Both the position numbers and the translations under genes were made by a program. The notes beneath the pieces were generated by a model. That model saw only the letters and a list, made by a program, of their open reading frames with translations, searched no databases and was not told where the DNA came from. Source: Ashinkailepas kermadecensis (lineage: Eukaryota; Arthropoda; Thecostraca; Neolepadidae). Taken from it: a stretch of DNA of 64,000 nucleotides. Positions 45,466 through 57,587 of this stretch are shown one piece after another. How positions within the stretch are numbered: position 1 is the first letter of the stretch; each line of letters starts with the position of its first letter. Where the stretch lies: assembly GCA_034440615.1 (NCBI GenBank), contig JAOTOM010003657.1:46001-110000 (forward strand). Reading direction: 5' to 3'.

Positions 45466-45469
45466 GCGT

Positions 45470-46205
45470 TGATTTGCTGACACTTGGCACCGACAGCCAG
45501 GGCTGCCATTGCATCAGGCGACTGGCGAGCCGACCCAGTTTGGGCGGCTCAACCGCCCGCTCGGAACGCACGCGCTTCGCTGACTTGGTGTCCCCCTCCA
45601 ACCGCGCCGCGCCTCAAGCGAGCACGGGGTCCGTGCCAACGGTCGGCGGTGCTGGAAAGAGGCAGACACGCTGAGCGGCCTAGTCGCGTGGCACGCGCTG
45701 CTGAAGACGGTCGCAGAGCGTAGAGGTCGCTCTGTTTTCGTCTGCGCTGGCGATGACCTTCAACGGCATCCATCCGCCGTGTGTGCGGTTTCAGTTCCCG
45801 AGCCGCCGCTGGCCGGGTCGTGCCGACTGTGCTCCGACGTCGAGTCTCCTGACGGCATCGCCCTGGCCGCTGCATGTTTGTCAGGTCACGGCGCAGGTCA
45901 CCGGCACGCCGGCCAGAAGTGCCGTGCGCGGGACGCGTGCCGCCGGGCCCCACTGTTTATGGAGGCGCCGCACACGGCCGCCCCTGGAACGTTGACCATA
46001 CTGTCACATCGCTCGGCGCGACGGCACAAACACACGGCGTGTCGGCGGTACACCACAGAGGTCGCCAGACGGCCTCATTCACCGGCGCAGACACTTTCCA
46101 GACAGATCGACCGGATCACGTTGCGGTCGTTCGGTGTGTTCAAAAGCCCGCGTGCATGCTGTACAGATATGAAGGTTCACTTTGCGCACTTTGAATTTCG
46201 GTTCA
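45470..46205. other. GC-rich island with long open frames, unassigned
   Basis: This stretch is clearly richer in GC and CpG than its surroundings and is open for 134 residues on minus (45549-45953) and 150 on plus (45779-46231). Neither protein shows a motif I recognise, and the plus frame runs into the mini-retroposon at 46210. It could be a promoter-associated CpG-rich region or an exon of an unknown gene; the sequence alone does not decide. Confidence 0.35.
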
Positions 46206-46209
46206 CCAA

Positions 46210-46268
46210 TGGGCGTCAAATGACCCTGTAGTCGGCGCGCCCTTAAACACAAATAATGAATCACTCAA
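46210..46268 (+). mobile_element. ~59-bp tail-only mini-retroposon with 12-bp TSD
   Basis: Starts ATGGGCGTCAAATGACC, continues GTCGGCGCGCCCTTAAAC and ends AAATAATGAATCACTCAA. Flanked by TCGGTTCACCAA at 46198-46209 and 46269-46280 (the last base overlaps the possible first base of the insert). GGGCG and CGCCC are retained as potential stem arms. Confidence 0.75.
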
Positions 46269-46284
46269 TCGGTTCACCAAACAA

Positions 46285-47405
46285 GGCACTCGCCGCAAGC
46301 AAGCAGGACCAAGGATAAAGAAGAACGAAAGTTGGGTTCTCGGCGGCGTTTGTGGGTGGGGCGGATACATGTTGCTTCAGCTGAACTGAGAGGACAGCCG
46401 CCTCACATAGCCACACAGGCTCCTACGATAGGAGGCATCGATTGGTGGAGAACGACGTTAAGAAGAAAAACCCTGAAAAATGTTGCGGCTATTAAAGCGG
46501 GACATGGATCCAATTTCGATTTCATCTAGTCTGGTTTTATTTATACAGCAGGGCAATGTGCAGCACTATGAGCGACGACGAAGCCCAACCTTTTCTCACG
46601 TGCGAGAAAAACCACTTGATGCGAAGACCTAGCTGCAAAGACAAACCACAAGGCCCAACCATCCCCACCTGCAGCCCGGCCCGGCGAGACCCAACTGTCG
46701 CGCTGTTGAGCTGAGTTTCTTTCTGGTATAGTGCTTCAAGTCCTGCTTCATTTACTCAGAATTAGATGCCCCTCTTTAAACGTTGACTTTGGGGACTTCC
46801 ACCCGAACCACCTCTTAAGCATTGACATTCTTTCTTCAAAGAAATGGCTGAGTGGCTTCGTTTTCCAAGAAGTGTCAGTGGGCGGCGTGTCACGTGGTCA
46901 GGGTGACATGCTACTGCCGACAGCGCGACACGCACCGCCGTCCTCTACAGACGACACGGTGCTCCAGCCTGGCTCTGTAGCCTCTCGCCCTCGCTCTTCT
47001 AGCACCAGCAGCAACGACTGGTGCTGGTGCAATGAAGAACATTCTAAGCACGCCAGAATGTTCAGGTATCCCAGATATTGAACACAATTCAGAAACATTC
47101 AAAAGTGGCACACTGTCATTCCACAGGTGCAGTCGTTCGTGTTGCAAGGACGAATGTCTCTAGAATCTATTCGTGTTCGTTTGCTGAGCTATGACATTAC
47201 ATACACATATGACTATAAGGTTAGTTCTTGATCCTCCACCGTCGTGCCACCGATGTTCAATTGCGGGAGCAAGTCATGGTATGTGGTTCATCAGAGACGT
47301 GCTTCATCAGAGACGTGTTCATCAGAACTTCACTGGGCAGGCAGGGACCGGTTATGACTATTTATACGGATGTTTGTATGAGGGAATGCTCGGCAAACAG
47401 TCATC
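46285..47405. other. No gene recognised
   Basis: Short frames only; no family recognised. Confidence 0.4.
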
Positions 47406-47411
47406 AATGGT

Positions 47412-47545
47412 ATACGATAGTTCTAGTACTACAGTTCTAGTACAATAGTTCTAGTACTACAGTTCTAGTACAATAGTTCTAGTACAATAGAGTACGTAGT
47501 TCTAGTACAATAGCGTACGTAGTTCTAGTACAATAGAGTAGGTAG
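47412..47545 (+). repeat. Short tandem repeat built on AGTTCTAGTACAATAG
   Basis: About seven imperfect copies, 16-27 bp apart, with AGTACGT and AGAGTA variants. Confidence 0.85.
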
Positions 47546-47549
47546 TCCA

Positions 47550-48285
47550 GGCTGAAACATATTCCATCGCGATAATGATGCACTAAGTTTAACAGCCGCT
47601 CCATACAGTCACCAAAATAAGCACCACATTGTCTCACTAGGATTAAAATGTGTGCCTGTGAGCTACATTGAGATATTCTGGAGGAATCAGTGTCAATATT
47701 ACCGATATCACCGCCTCCTTAACACTAAATAACGCCCATTCTGCAGCATCATTCTCGAAGTAGAGGCCCGGTTCCTTCTCCTTTGGATGTCTTAGAAGGG
47801 TTATTGTTCAGCTTAATTGACCAATAATTTTCGGCATGCTAGCACAAAGATTATTGATTAAGGGGGCGGGAAATGGGTACGGCTGTCAAAGCAGCGAGAT
47901 GAGCTATGCATTATACATAAGAAAACGAAAAATAACAGCCAGTCACTGCCTCGTGTTCTACCTGTGCGTACTACGTCAGCAATCAGTGATACATAGTGCG
48001 GCGCACCTTGTTTGGGACAATGATAGCCTTGCAACCGATCCATGGAAAAACAATCTAAGGACACCGCGTGCGCTTGCTACGCACGTCGGCCGCGGGGCAC
48101 ACTAAGTCGTGCCGAGATAACACACGAAGGACCACTAGTGCAGCGTCCACTGCCGGCTAGCGGACACGATCCAGACTTTACAGCGTTGTCGCTGGTACCG
48201 CTGACCATGGATGCTGCCATACACACCGACTATTTTACTCACCGGGTTATAAACATGTCAATCATCACCGCGCGAACTGCGCCGA
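47550..48285. other. No gene recognised
   Basis: Unique sequence with short frames; nothing supported. Confidence 0.4.
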
Positions 48286-48311
48286 CGGCCGACTGGGTGT
48301 CGCCAGTCGGA

Positions 48312-49690
48312 GCGGGGCACGTGGCTGGGGGTAGATTCACGGCCAGCACCAGTGTGGCACGTGGCCTGGGGTAGCTTCACGGCCAGGACCAGTGTGGCAC
48401 GTGGCTGGGGGTAGCTTCACGGCCAGCACCAGTGTGGCACGTGGCCTGGGATAGCTTCACGGCCAGCACCAGTGTGGCACGTGGCCTGGGATAGCTTCAC
48501 GGTCAGCACCAGTGTGGCACGTGGCCTGGGATAGCTTCACGGCCAGCACCAGTGTGGCAGTTGGGTCTCGCCGGGCCGGGCTGCAGGTGGGGATGGTTGG
48601 GGGTAGCTTCACGGCCAGCACCAGTGTGGCACGTGGCCTGGGGTAGCTTTACGGCCAGCACTAGTGTGGCACGTGGCTGTGGGTAGCTTCACGGCCAGCA
48701 CCAGTGTGGCTGGGGGTAGCTTCATGGCCAGCACCAGTGTGGCACGTGGCTGGGGGTAGTTTCACGGCCAGCACCAGTGTGGCATGTGGCCTGGGCCAGC
48801 ACCAGGCTGGAGGTAGCTTCACGGCCAACACCAGTGTGGCACGTGACCTTGGATAGCTTCACGGCCAGCACCAGTGTGGCACGTGGCTGGGGGTAGCTTC
48901 ACGGCCAGCACCAGTGTGGCACGTGGCCTGGGGTAGCTTCACGGTCAGCACCAGTGTGGCACGTGGCTTGGGGTAGCTTCACGGCCAGCACCAGTCTGGA
49001 GGTAGCTTCACGGCCAGCACCAGTGTGGCATGTGGCCTGGGGTAACTTCACGGCCAGCACCAGACTGGAGGTAGCTTCACGGCCAGCACCAGTATGGCAC
49101 GTGGCCTGGGCCAGCACCAGGCTGGAGGTAGCTTCACGGCCAACACCAGTGTGGCACGTGACCTTGGATAGCTTCACGGCCAGCACCAGTGTGGTGCGTG
49201 GCTGAGGGTAGCTTCACGGCCAGCACCAATGTGGCACATGGCCTGGGATAGCTTCACGGCCAGCACTAGTGTGGCACGTGTCCTGGGGTAGCTTCACGGA
49301 CAGCACCAGTGTGGCACGTGGCCTGGGATAGCTTCACGGCCAGCACCAGGCTGGAGGTAGCTTCACGGCCAACACCAGTGTGGCACGTGACCTGGGATAG
49401 CTTCACGGCCAGGACCAGTGTGGCATGTGGCCTGGGATAGCTTCACGGCCAGCACGAGTGTGGCACGTGGCCTGGGATAGCTTCACGGCCAGCACCAGTG
49501 TGGCACGTGGTCTGGGATAGCTTCACGGCCAGCACCAGTGTGGCATGTGGCCTGGGATAGCTTCATGATCAGCATCAGGCCGGATGTAGCTTCACGGCCA
49601 ACACCAGTGTGGCACGTGGTCTGGGATAGCTTCACGGCCACCACCAGCGTAGCACGTGGTCGGGGGTGGCTTCACGGCCAGCACCAGCGT
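48312..49690 (+). repeat. 40-bp minisatellite, about 34 copies
   Basis: Unit GGGTAGCTTCACGGCCAGCA plus CCAGTGTGGCACGTGGCCTG, with GGATAG/GGGTAG and CCAGTGTGG/CCAGGCTGG variants and some shortened units. Most units carry CACGTG. A larger block from about 48790 to 48900 (GGCCAGCACCAGGCTGGAGG then GTGACCTTGGATAG) recurs near 49110-49180 and, in part, near 49340-49400, showing block duplication. It lies about 0.5 kb past the transporter stop codon. Confidence 0.95.
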
Positions 49691-49694
49691 GATA

Positions 49695-50213
49695 CACGCC
49701 GACCTGGCTAAAGAAACCTCGGGCTGCGTGCATCCGGTATAAATATCTGGGGAAATGAAGAAAAAAAATCGGCAAAGGTATACAGACGAATGTGTAGACT
49801 GTCACTGTGTTTGAACAACCTTGAAATTAAGCTAACCACCAGGGTGTTAATTTGAGCATCCCTAGAATTGGAGCAGCTGTTTCACTCTGGGGGCTGGACT
49901 CCACAACAGGCATGCCATGACCCCGCACATGACATTATACACCGTACAGATATATCTGAGTGTCGAGGAGCGGAGACAATTTAAGAAGGTGGTTACTAAC
50001 AGCTCTTGGTATACTCTTGTCTACCAAAGACATAATCGTGTTAGTCGACGCGAAGGTTTCGCGTGCATCGCGTCATTGCGTGCTAAGCGTCTGCGCCCTC
50101 GCCCCTCCAACCTCCACCTTTCCCCCATGTGGTCGATGGCTGTGATGGTTTGTTCACTTCCCACTCACCATGGTTAAGTTTCCCTGAGATCTCGAGTGCT
50201 GAGCGCAGTGCCA
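49695..50213. other. Likely 3' region of the transporter gene
   Basis: Lies downstream of the transporter stop (minus strand). I did not find a canonical AATAAA on the minus strand in this stretch, so the end of the transcript is undefined. Confidence 0.35.
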
Positions 50214-53200
50214 CTACATGGGGATCAGACACGATCCGGAGAGCGAGTCGGCGCTGGCGAAGTCGCGGATGGCCGCCTGGAAGGCGCACGCCGTACCCAT
50301 GACGCTAAGCATGATGGCGCACGGCACCACCACCTTCTGCCACACGGGCAGTCGTCTGGCGGTCACAAACAGCCGACTCAGTCGGACATGCACATGGACC
50401 GGGCAGACGCTGGGCGACGGTGCAATCAACGTCGACACAGTACAGTCAGATGAAAGGATTTGTCCGCTGGCCCTTTCAATGGCGTTCATTGACAGACCAG
50501 AATGTAAATGATCAGCATTCGCACCAACTGTTGCAACCCCCTTTCCTGTTCAAATGTACTCTGCACGAACTGGTACTTGCTATTGTGTTGTAACTGTTCC
50601 TATTTGGGGTAAGTGCAGTGTTCACCTTGCAGAATCAAAATACCACATGCAAATCAGGAATTGTTCTATTGCTATGGAAAAAATAGCTGAAGTCACTCTA
50701 AAACGGTCGTTATTTTAACGAAGTATATTGAGTCAAGGTACGAAATACACGATTAGGGCATATGTACGTCTTTGAGTAAAATCAATTACATGTTACATTC
50801 AAAATGAATATTACCTGCACATTGGGATGTTCATTATCAGACATATGCAGCCAATGTGAAACTGAACATACTTACCTGGCATATAGGTGCAAGTGCATGC
50901 CCGTATCACCTCAGTGGTTACATTTCTCAATCCTTCTCAATCATCAGTTTTCTTCCCACAACCTGTCTGGTCGGTTCTTAAACTTCCTCTCCATCGTTCC
51001 AGCGTCTGGCTTCGCCTTTTATGCATTCATGCTCGTTTTCAGTTCGTACGTTTTCTTGGTTCGCCTTTCCAAGATCATGAACTATTGATTGTCATCTTAT
51101 TTCTATGTTTTGCATCCCTTAAAATGTCGAAACACACTGTTGACAATCCAACCTGCCTTCACTGCCAATTTTCCTGACCTCGCCTCTTCTCCTCATTCCC
51201 TATCCTACCTCGTCTTTTACCTGCATAATCTCGGCTTCCCATTCTCTATTCTGTTCCTCTGGCCCCCTGCTGCTCTCCCCATCCTCACGTCACTCCCTCA
51301 CCTCTCGGGCCAGCCCTCCTCGCTCTGTGTGACCAGTCGGAGGTAGAAGAGCGGCGGGAAGATGAACGCCAGCACGCCAATGGTGGTGGAGCCGAGCAGG
51401 TTGAGGATCTTGTCGAAGCTGGGCACCGTCAGGCCGACGATCACCATGCAGCCGATCAGCAGGGTGCGCACAATCACCTGCTTCAGACTCATATCTGCGC
51501 GCGCAGATTGGGGGGGGAGGTTCCACGTCAGTGTCATGACGCCTGCACGCATGGATAATTTTAATTTAAAAAAGAAAGGAAAAAAGATGGCAAGGCTAAT
51601 GCCATAGCTGTACAAGATGAGGGGACAACACAGTGCCGGCGGGCATGGCTGCGGCCAGGAAACGAGGACGTCAATGGCATGATTGTACATGGAGAGCACG
51701 AAGACAACGACATGGTCGTCATTGGTTCCACACAAGACACAAAGGTAAGGCTTGCACGATTCCGCGCACAGCGAAGACACGATGGTGCGGTAGGTGACAT
51801 GCTTGCGCCCAGGAGATAACGACATTGCCATCACTACCGCTGCACATAGACACAGAACATGAAGACAATGCCAATACCATCTGTAAGCACAGGAAGGGAA
51901 CGGAAGGACCGCGCTAGCCTCATGCTTGGCGACAGAAAACGAAGCATGCCTTGCCGCCAGTGGCGTGGGAACAGGGGCAAGGGTGGGGCAGATGGCAAGC
52001 TTTAGCCATGTACGTTGTATATACAGAAACAGCGTTATAATATTTTGCCCCACCTGCGCCCACACACTCCATACTCATAGATGATATTTGCGTTCCTCTC
52101 GGCTCGTTTCTGTGTGTACACGTTGGGATATATCCATCCCATATACACAGAGGGAGAACAGTAGCATATGCATGTGCATACTTAAAGCATAGAAAGACGG
52201 AACGGAATCAGTTACACGCTAACACACGGAAGGCGAAGAACGGCATCACGGTCTTGACGCAGAAGGTACCAGGCCCTTTCTCCCTTTTAGTGAAGCAAGT
52301 GAAGCACGTGGAGCTTTAGCGAGGACACTCAGCTGTGACCGCGGTAGGTCAAATTGAAAATGCGTCGCTTTACTTGAAGCGTAACGTCCATGTTTTGAGA
52401 TTAGTGTAGCATTTGACTGATAGCCATATGTGATACGAACTAGGCTGGAGAAAATCTTATAAAATTTTGTCGTCAGGTGAATATTATCACGTCTGACTCA
52501 TTCGAACTTTCAAATGTCCTACATGTAGGAATTACGTGTGCTACAGATTTGGATGAAGCCCAGCGTATGTCGTTAGGAGAGCTGAAACACGTGGCATGAA
52601 TACACATAATGTTCGACCTTTTCATCAACACAGCTGAAGTTGTCAATAGGCTTCTTGTGGCACTTGAAACTTATCGTCCTCGTGTTTTCAACTGAAGTCA
52701 GTCTGTTACAGCTCGCCAAGGGTTCTGCTCTGCAAATGAGCAACTCGCGGAACATTTCGGTCAGGGTCAGCCATGTCATTGGACAGCGACGCTAGGTCAG
52801 GTCGACAGTCTCGCAACGTCTCACCTGGCCCTTCGATCTTGAGCGGCCCTTCCACCTGGCGGAACACGGGGTTCATGAGGGTGTACGTGGCGGTGGTCAG
52901 GCTGATGCTGAAGGCGATCTGACTGACTTTGCGGAAGTCGCCGTTCGGCAGTGAGTTGATGACGTTGGCGCTCAGCGCGTCGCCAAGGGTCATGTAGCCC
53001 AGAGAGGACATACAGGTGAACAGCACGATGAGACCTGCCGAAACACACGCACACACGTGACCGGTCACGTCAATATATCAACTGATGGCGCGAGTATTAT
53101 GGCCGGTCACGTCAGTAGATCAGCTGATGGCGCGAGTGTATCGAGCGAACAATGCTGCTCGGTTCTCCCGACACAGTGGTGCCGTCAGTCCAGCCGACAT

Positions 53201-56200
53201 TCCAGACACTGCAGACACCCCAGACTGGGTCCCAGTGGTCAATCGTTTATATAGCGAGTACTTGACGGCACCGCATCTCGCCTTATGTGGGACGGATTGT
53301 GAATATGTACTACTAATAATGAGCACGTGCTAATACAGTCAACAAACTGGGATATCTGATTGACTTGTAATATACGGTATGCTGTGCAAAGTATGTTTTG
53401 AGGTAGGTTAACTTTATGTATGTTTAAAATATGGAGAAAATATGACCGGTCAAAGCGGTGTTTGTTGTGCGCTCCAGACCAGTTTCATTCTAATTATAGT
53501 CATGATAACTCATTGTGCCGGTTAATTTAGACTCCTAGTAAGAATGCACTCTCACATGCAACATGTTCTCTTGATTCTACACCCCGGATCCGGATGCAGA
53601 AATCCGGCCGGGTGTACCGCTAAACGCACCCATGTAGCCGAGAAACACGCACCCATGTAGCCGAGAAACACGCACCCATGTAGCCGAGAAACACGCACCC
53701 ATGTAGCCAAGAAACACGCACCCATGTAGCCGAGAAACACGCACCCATGTAGCCGAGAAACACGCACCCATGTAGCCGAGAAACACGCACCCATGTAGCC
53801 GAGAAACACGCTCCTGGCGAACTTGCTGCGGTCGCCCATGTCGTTCTGGATGGTGGGCAGTGCGCCGGCGCCGGCGAAGCTGAACATGATGGTAGCCAGG
53901 CCGAGCGAGAACGACTGCATGGTGGGCGACGTGTGCGCCGCCGGCTCCTGCAGCTGCGACAGCGTCATCGACAGCTTGATGATGCAGCACATGCAGGCTA
54001 CCAGCGCCGCCATCAGGCCCATGTAGGTGATCTTCCTGACAAGAGATGCCGCGTGGTGACGTCACCCTTCGCACCGGGAGAGCCCGCTGCGGTTCGTTGA
54101 GTGGCACGACGACCGTAAGGGTAGTTCGACTTCGACGAGGACGGGCGACGAGGGTGCGTATAGAGGGCGGGCGGCGAGGGCGGGCGGCGAGGGTGGGCGG
54201 CGAGGGTGGGCGGGGAGGGTGGGCGGGGAGGGCGGGAGGCGAGGGCGGGCGGGGAATGGCATACCCACGAAGACGTGCTCGGTTGACATGGAGCTTGATC
54301 TCATGGGAATAGGGGGCTGGACCATCAGCCAAGATCCAGCGAGGAAAGTGTCCTTGGTTTATGGTCATGGCCTCTTGGTTTATGCGGACACTGGGAACCC
54401 ATTAACTTCAGTCAGACCTCGTGACACAAGTCCCGCTATAATGACGCCGTGAAGCTCATTTCTGCAGAATAGCTGTGACATATTGAACTATTTTACCTGA
54501 TGGGTATCTGAAACTTCCTAATCCCAAAACCAAGGCATCACACATACGCCTCCGATTGGTCACGTGAGTTGATGAGAACGCAAAATTGCTGGCATTGTCG
54601 TAAATACTATTGGTTACTATATTGGCAGTAAATCGAGATGTCGATTGGAAGAAACACTACTTGTACAATTTTCGGCAAGCTGGAACGACCACTGGGAGTT
54701 GACACGGTGTACGACTACTGTTGGTGAGGTTGAGACACCCTTGCGTACAGACGACTGGCCATGGAATATAGTTCCAGGCTGAACGAGACATTCCTCGTAG
54801 TCCAAGATTCCGATCCCAAGCCTTGATACCTGACTCACACGCGATACGTGAACATTCGATTGTGAATCCCAAAACGCAACAAAGGTTTCTGAAACCTGTC
54901 CCCAGTTCTGAGACCCTTAGGTCGTGAGGTCCACACCAGTCCGCCGCGTGTCACGGTTCCCCTGTGACCTGTGACCTCGCAGAGCGACCGACCTGAACTT
55001 GGCGGGCGATGGCAGACATGACGACGGCATGTAGAACATGGCGATCAGAGGGATGCAGAAGCAGCGCGACCAGCCGGAGAAGCTCTCCATGAGCTCGGCA
55101 CACAGCAGCATGTTCACGACGGATGCTCCGAAGTGGCTCATGAAGATGCAGAAGTTGAAGAGCATCCTGAGAGCGGTCGTTGCGGTCAGAATATCGCCCA
55201 GACGCGCTGGTCAACACCATGGCATGGTCGGCACGCCTGGCGCTTAGTCTATCGGGTAAAGCGGAAACGGATGGCTGCTTGAAAACGTGTGTAGCAGACT
55301 CGAAGACCACACCGGTGTGGCGCTTGTTGCACTGTGAAAATGCAGCTGCTTTTCAATTTACGGAAATTTTCGGTCAGGGCTCAGGGACTTCCATGCAGAT
55401 TATCAGAGCCTTAGGTGCTCACGACTGTCACTAAAGCTGTCACTACACTCGTGCCAAGTGGCAAGCACATCACCAGGGTGGCAACAAGCTGTCACTACAC
55501 TCGTGCCAAGTGGCAAGCACATCACCATGACGGCAACAAGCTGGCACTACACTTGTGCCAAGTGACAAGCACATCACCAGACACTCGACCTGCCACCATG
55601 GGGTGGCAACAAATTGTGTGGGACTCGTCTGGCGACAAGCGCGCGACGCGTGCTCACCTGCCTGGCCTACCGAACGCCTTGGTTGCGATCTCGGCGAACG
55701 GGCTGCGCACGTGCCCATTGTACTCCGGGTAGCGCTCTTCGATGATGGAGCGCGACCATGTGAGCATGATGCCGTTGAATGCCGACATGCTGCCGCACAC
55801 GAAGAACAGCAAGAAACCGACCCAGCCTGCGAGCGGAGCAGGCGTGAGCTTCTTCAGCCTGAGCAGACGACAGGCGGCAGGCGTGAGCATTATCAGCCTC
55901 GCCGTATATTGTGCAGAGCACCGTATCCTCTTTTTCTTGGTGCTTGTTGTACTACGGAAACTTGGAGATCACTCATTCTATTTGGAGACGTTTAGGGCTA
56001 TTTTTGGGTGGTTCTTGGACCAAAAACCTGACAACATGGGGGATGGAGAGAACTAGAGTTGTGGGACAAAACACACCATGGGGGGGGGGTCGCTACTGCA
56101 AAGACTATGCCCCTAGATGTGAAAACAAATATCGTCAGTTGATAGCTGTTCACGGTTGCACCAATGTTTGGCGATTTGTGCCGGCCATAGCAGGACGTAC

Positions 56201-57099
56201 CTGCGTTGACAGTAGCCCGCGGACATGCCATCATCCCGCTACCAGCCTCCAAGTTGATGATGCTGTGGAAGCAGAACAAGTCAGAAGAGGCAGGAGCCTG
56301 ACCTGACAGACGCCTGATCAGGCAGGAGCCTGACAGACAGACGCCGAGGTGCAGAGAAATCGCGGAGCAGTCTTCCCACGGAGACGTACGGATCGTAACA
56401 TCAGCATACTATACATGACCAGCACCAGGTCCAAGAAGAACGGCGCTTGAAAATCGAGCTGTCACTGGCCAACGTCATCTCAGCTTACCATATCGCCGCA
56501 GAGAGGATGGTGAGTGTGCGCTTCTTCTTCGGAGCCCGTTCGGGCAGGAGCGGTGCCTCCGGCTTGATATCAAGCCTGAAGACACACGTCGGTAAGCCGG
56601 GATCAAATTTATGAAAACGGATGTGCTCATCAGCACATTGTTCACTACGATGTTAGGATATTTCCCGAAGTGAATGGTCACTGGGTGGGAAAATTGGTAA
56701 GAAAAAGCTACTATGCTGAGGAACAAGGGCACCATTATCAACAATAGTGTGACAATTGGGAAGGGCAGGGCAAAAGGGGCACTACATGGTGGGAAAACCG
56801 AAGTGCTGGTTGGAAAATTCTCACCCAGTTAACCTGCTAAAAAATCCTTGATATGGCAAGCAGTGCATGTTGCTGGTTACTTTCTCTAAAGAAGTCTACA
56901 TTTCAGTAGCGAAATATGCATGCAAGTGGCGTAATAACTGCGCATTTATCCCACAGCAGGTGAGACGTATGGCTGCACGTTGCGTGACCGTTTCTCGGGC
57001 CTCAGCGGCACGGAACCGCGACCGCACTCACGATTCGCTGCTGCCGCTGCGACTGTCCGGCAGCGGCATGTAGCCAGACTGCACCTCGGTGAAGCCCAT
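50214..57099 (-). CDS. AAAP-family amino acid transporter (SLC32/36/38-like), nine exons
   Basis: Membrane transporter expected to move amino acids with protons or sodium; the substrate cannot be told from sequence. Exons (minus): 57032-57099, 56489-56575, 56201-56262, 55658-55826, 54993-55166, 53791-54035, 52825-53034, 51302-51494 and 50214-50355. All introns are GT/AG and all phases join, giving 449 residues, typical for the family. A ~40-residue polar N-terminus (MGFTEVQSGYMPLPDS, PKKKRT) precedes TM1 with AGSGMMACPRATVNAGWVGF in place of the usual GxGxLxLP. Other family landmarks are EERYPEYNGHVRSPF after TM2, the TM6 block IMFSFAGAGALPTIQNDM, and FPPLFYLRL in TM10. I count 11 helices, with starts near residues 42, 72, 130, 160, 190, 225, 262, 305, 345, 365 and 405. 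Exons are GC-rich relative to introns. The exon 6 end, inside TM7, is tandemly duplicated (53628-53811). Confidence 0.92.
53050..53132 (+). repeat. 41-bp tandem duplication next to the exon 7 acceptor
   Basis: GGTCACGTCA..ATATCAACTGATGGCGCGAG and GGTCACGTCAGTAGATCAGC..TGATGGCGCGAG are two adjacent copies within intron 6, about 20 bases from the exon 7 start at 53034. Confidence 0.8.
53628..53811 (-). repeat. 23-bp minisatellite spanning the exon 6/intron 6 junction
   Basis: Eight near-identical units on the minus strand, GCGTGTTTCTCGGCTACATG then GGT; one has TTGG for CTCGG-type change at about 53707. The first unit is the true end of exon 6 (SVFLGYMG); each unit ends in ATGG followed by GTGCGT, the same donor sequence. 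The period is not a multiple of three, and no stop occurs in the reading frame through the array. Confidence 0.95.
54158..54258. repeat. G-rich short repeat (GGGCGGCGAGGGTGGGCGGGGAGG type)
   Basis: About eight imperfect 8-12-bp units in transporter intron 5. Multiple GGG runs give G-quadruplex potential on the plus strand; the transcript (minus) is C-rich here. Confidence 0.8.
55430..55605 (+). repeat. ~52-bp tandem repeat in transporter intron 4
   Basis: TCACTACACTCGTGCCAAGT then GGCAAGCACATCACCA recurs three times with a fourth partial copy. Confidence 0.88.
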
Positions 57100-57214
57100 G
57101 TCTCGGCCGGCCGTGTCCGCTCGCCACGTGCGTGTTACCGACACGGCGGCGCCGCTGCTGCCAACCCGCCACGGACGCCGCACGCCCCTCTACGCCGGCC
57201 GGCAGACGCCGAGC

Positions 57215-57225
57215 CTCTTATAGAG
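57215..57225 (-). promoter_or_regulatory. TATA-like box of the transporter gene
   Basis: On the minus strand CTATAAGAGG lies about 118 bases upstream of the ATG (57099), which would put transcription start near 57190 and give a roughly 90-base leader. The flanking DNA is GC-rich, so the motif stands out. Confidence 0.5.
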
Positions 57226-57242
57226 CCGAACAGCTGCTGCGG

Positions 57243-57250
57243 TGACGTCA
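57243..57250. promoter_or_regulatory. Full CRE palindrome TGACGTCA
   Basis: A perfect cAMP-response element, within GTGACGTCAC, sits about 20 bases upstream of the TATA-like box. It is a classical binding site for CREB/ATF bZIP factors. Position and perfect match suggest, but do not prove, cAMP or stress-responsive control of the transporter. Confidence 0.5.
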
Positions 57251-57587
57251 CAGAAGACTCGTCGCTGGTGAGACGTGCAGTCGAAACGGTGCCGGCGTAT
57301 TCCGGTAAATACCGGCCCGGATTGGGTGTAAGGTGCGGATCTCGGAATATTGATGGGATGGAGTGGGGTCACTTGGCACTTGGCTGGAGGTGCGCTACTG
57401 ATTTTGAGGAAGTTTCTTAGGGGAACGGGATTAAGTCGAGCGTTCTGCAGAGGCGCTTTTGTACCCAAGGGCGCCTTCTCTACTCAGAAGGGCACCTCCG
57501 ACTGACAAGTTCAAGGGGTGGGGTGTTCTCGAGTCCCGAAGGGGCCTTTTCCAGCCAGAGAGTCGCCGTAGCACCGGACCAGACATG

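Noticed and set aside
53552..54022. Exon 6 of the transporter extending through the repeat into intron sequence
   Set aside because: The coding exon joins exon 7 in phase at the first GTGCGT donor; the rest is repeated junction sequence. Alternative use is listed as a finding, not as the default model.
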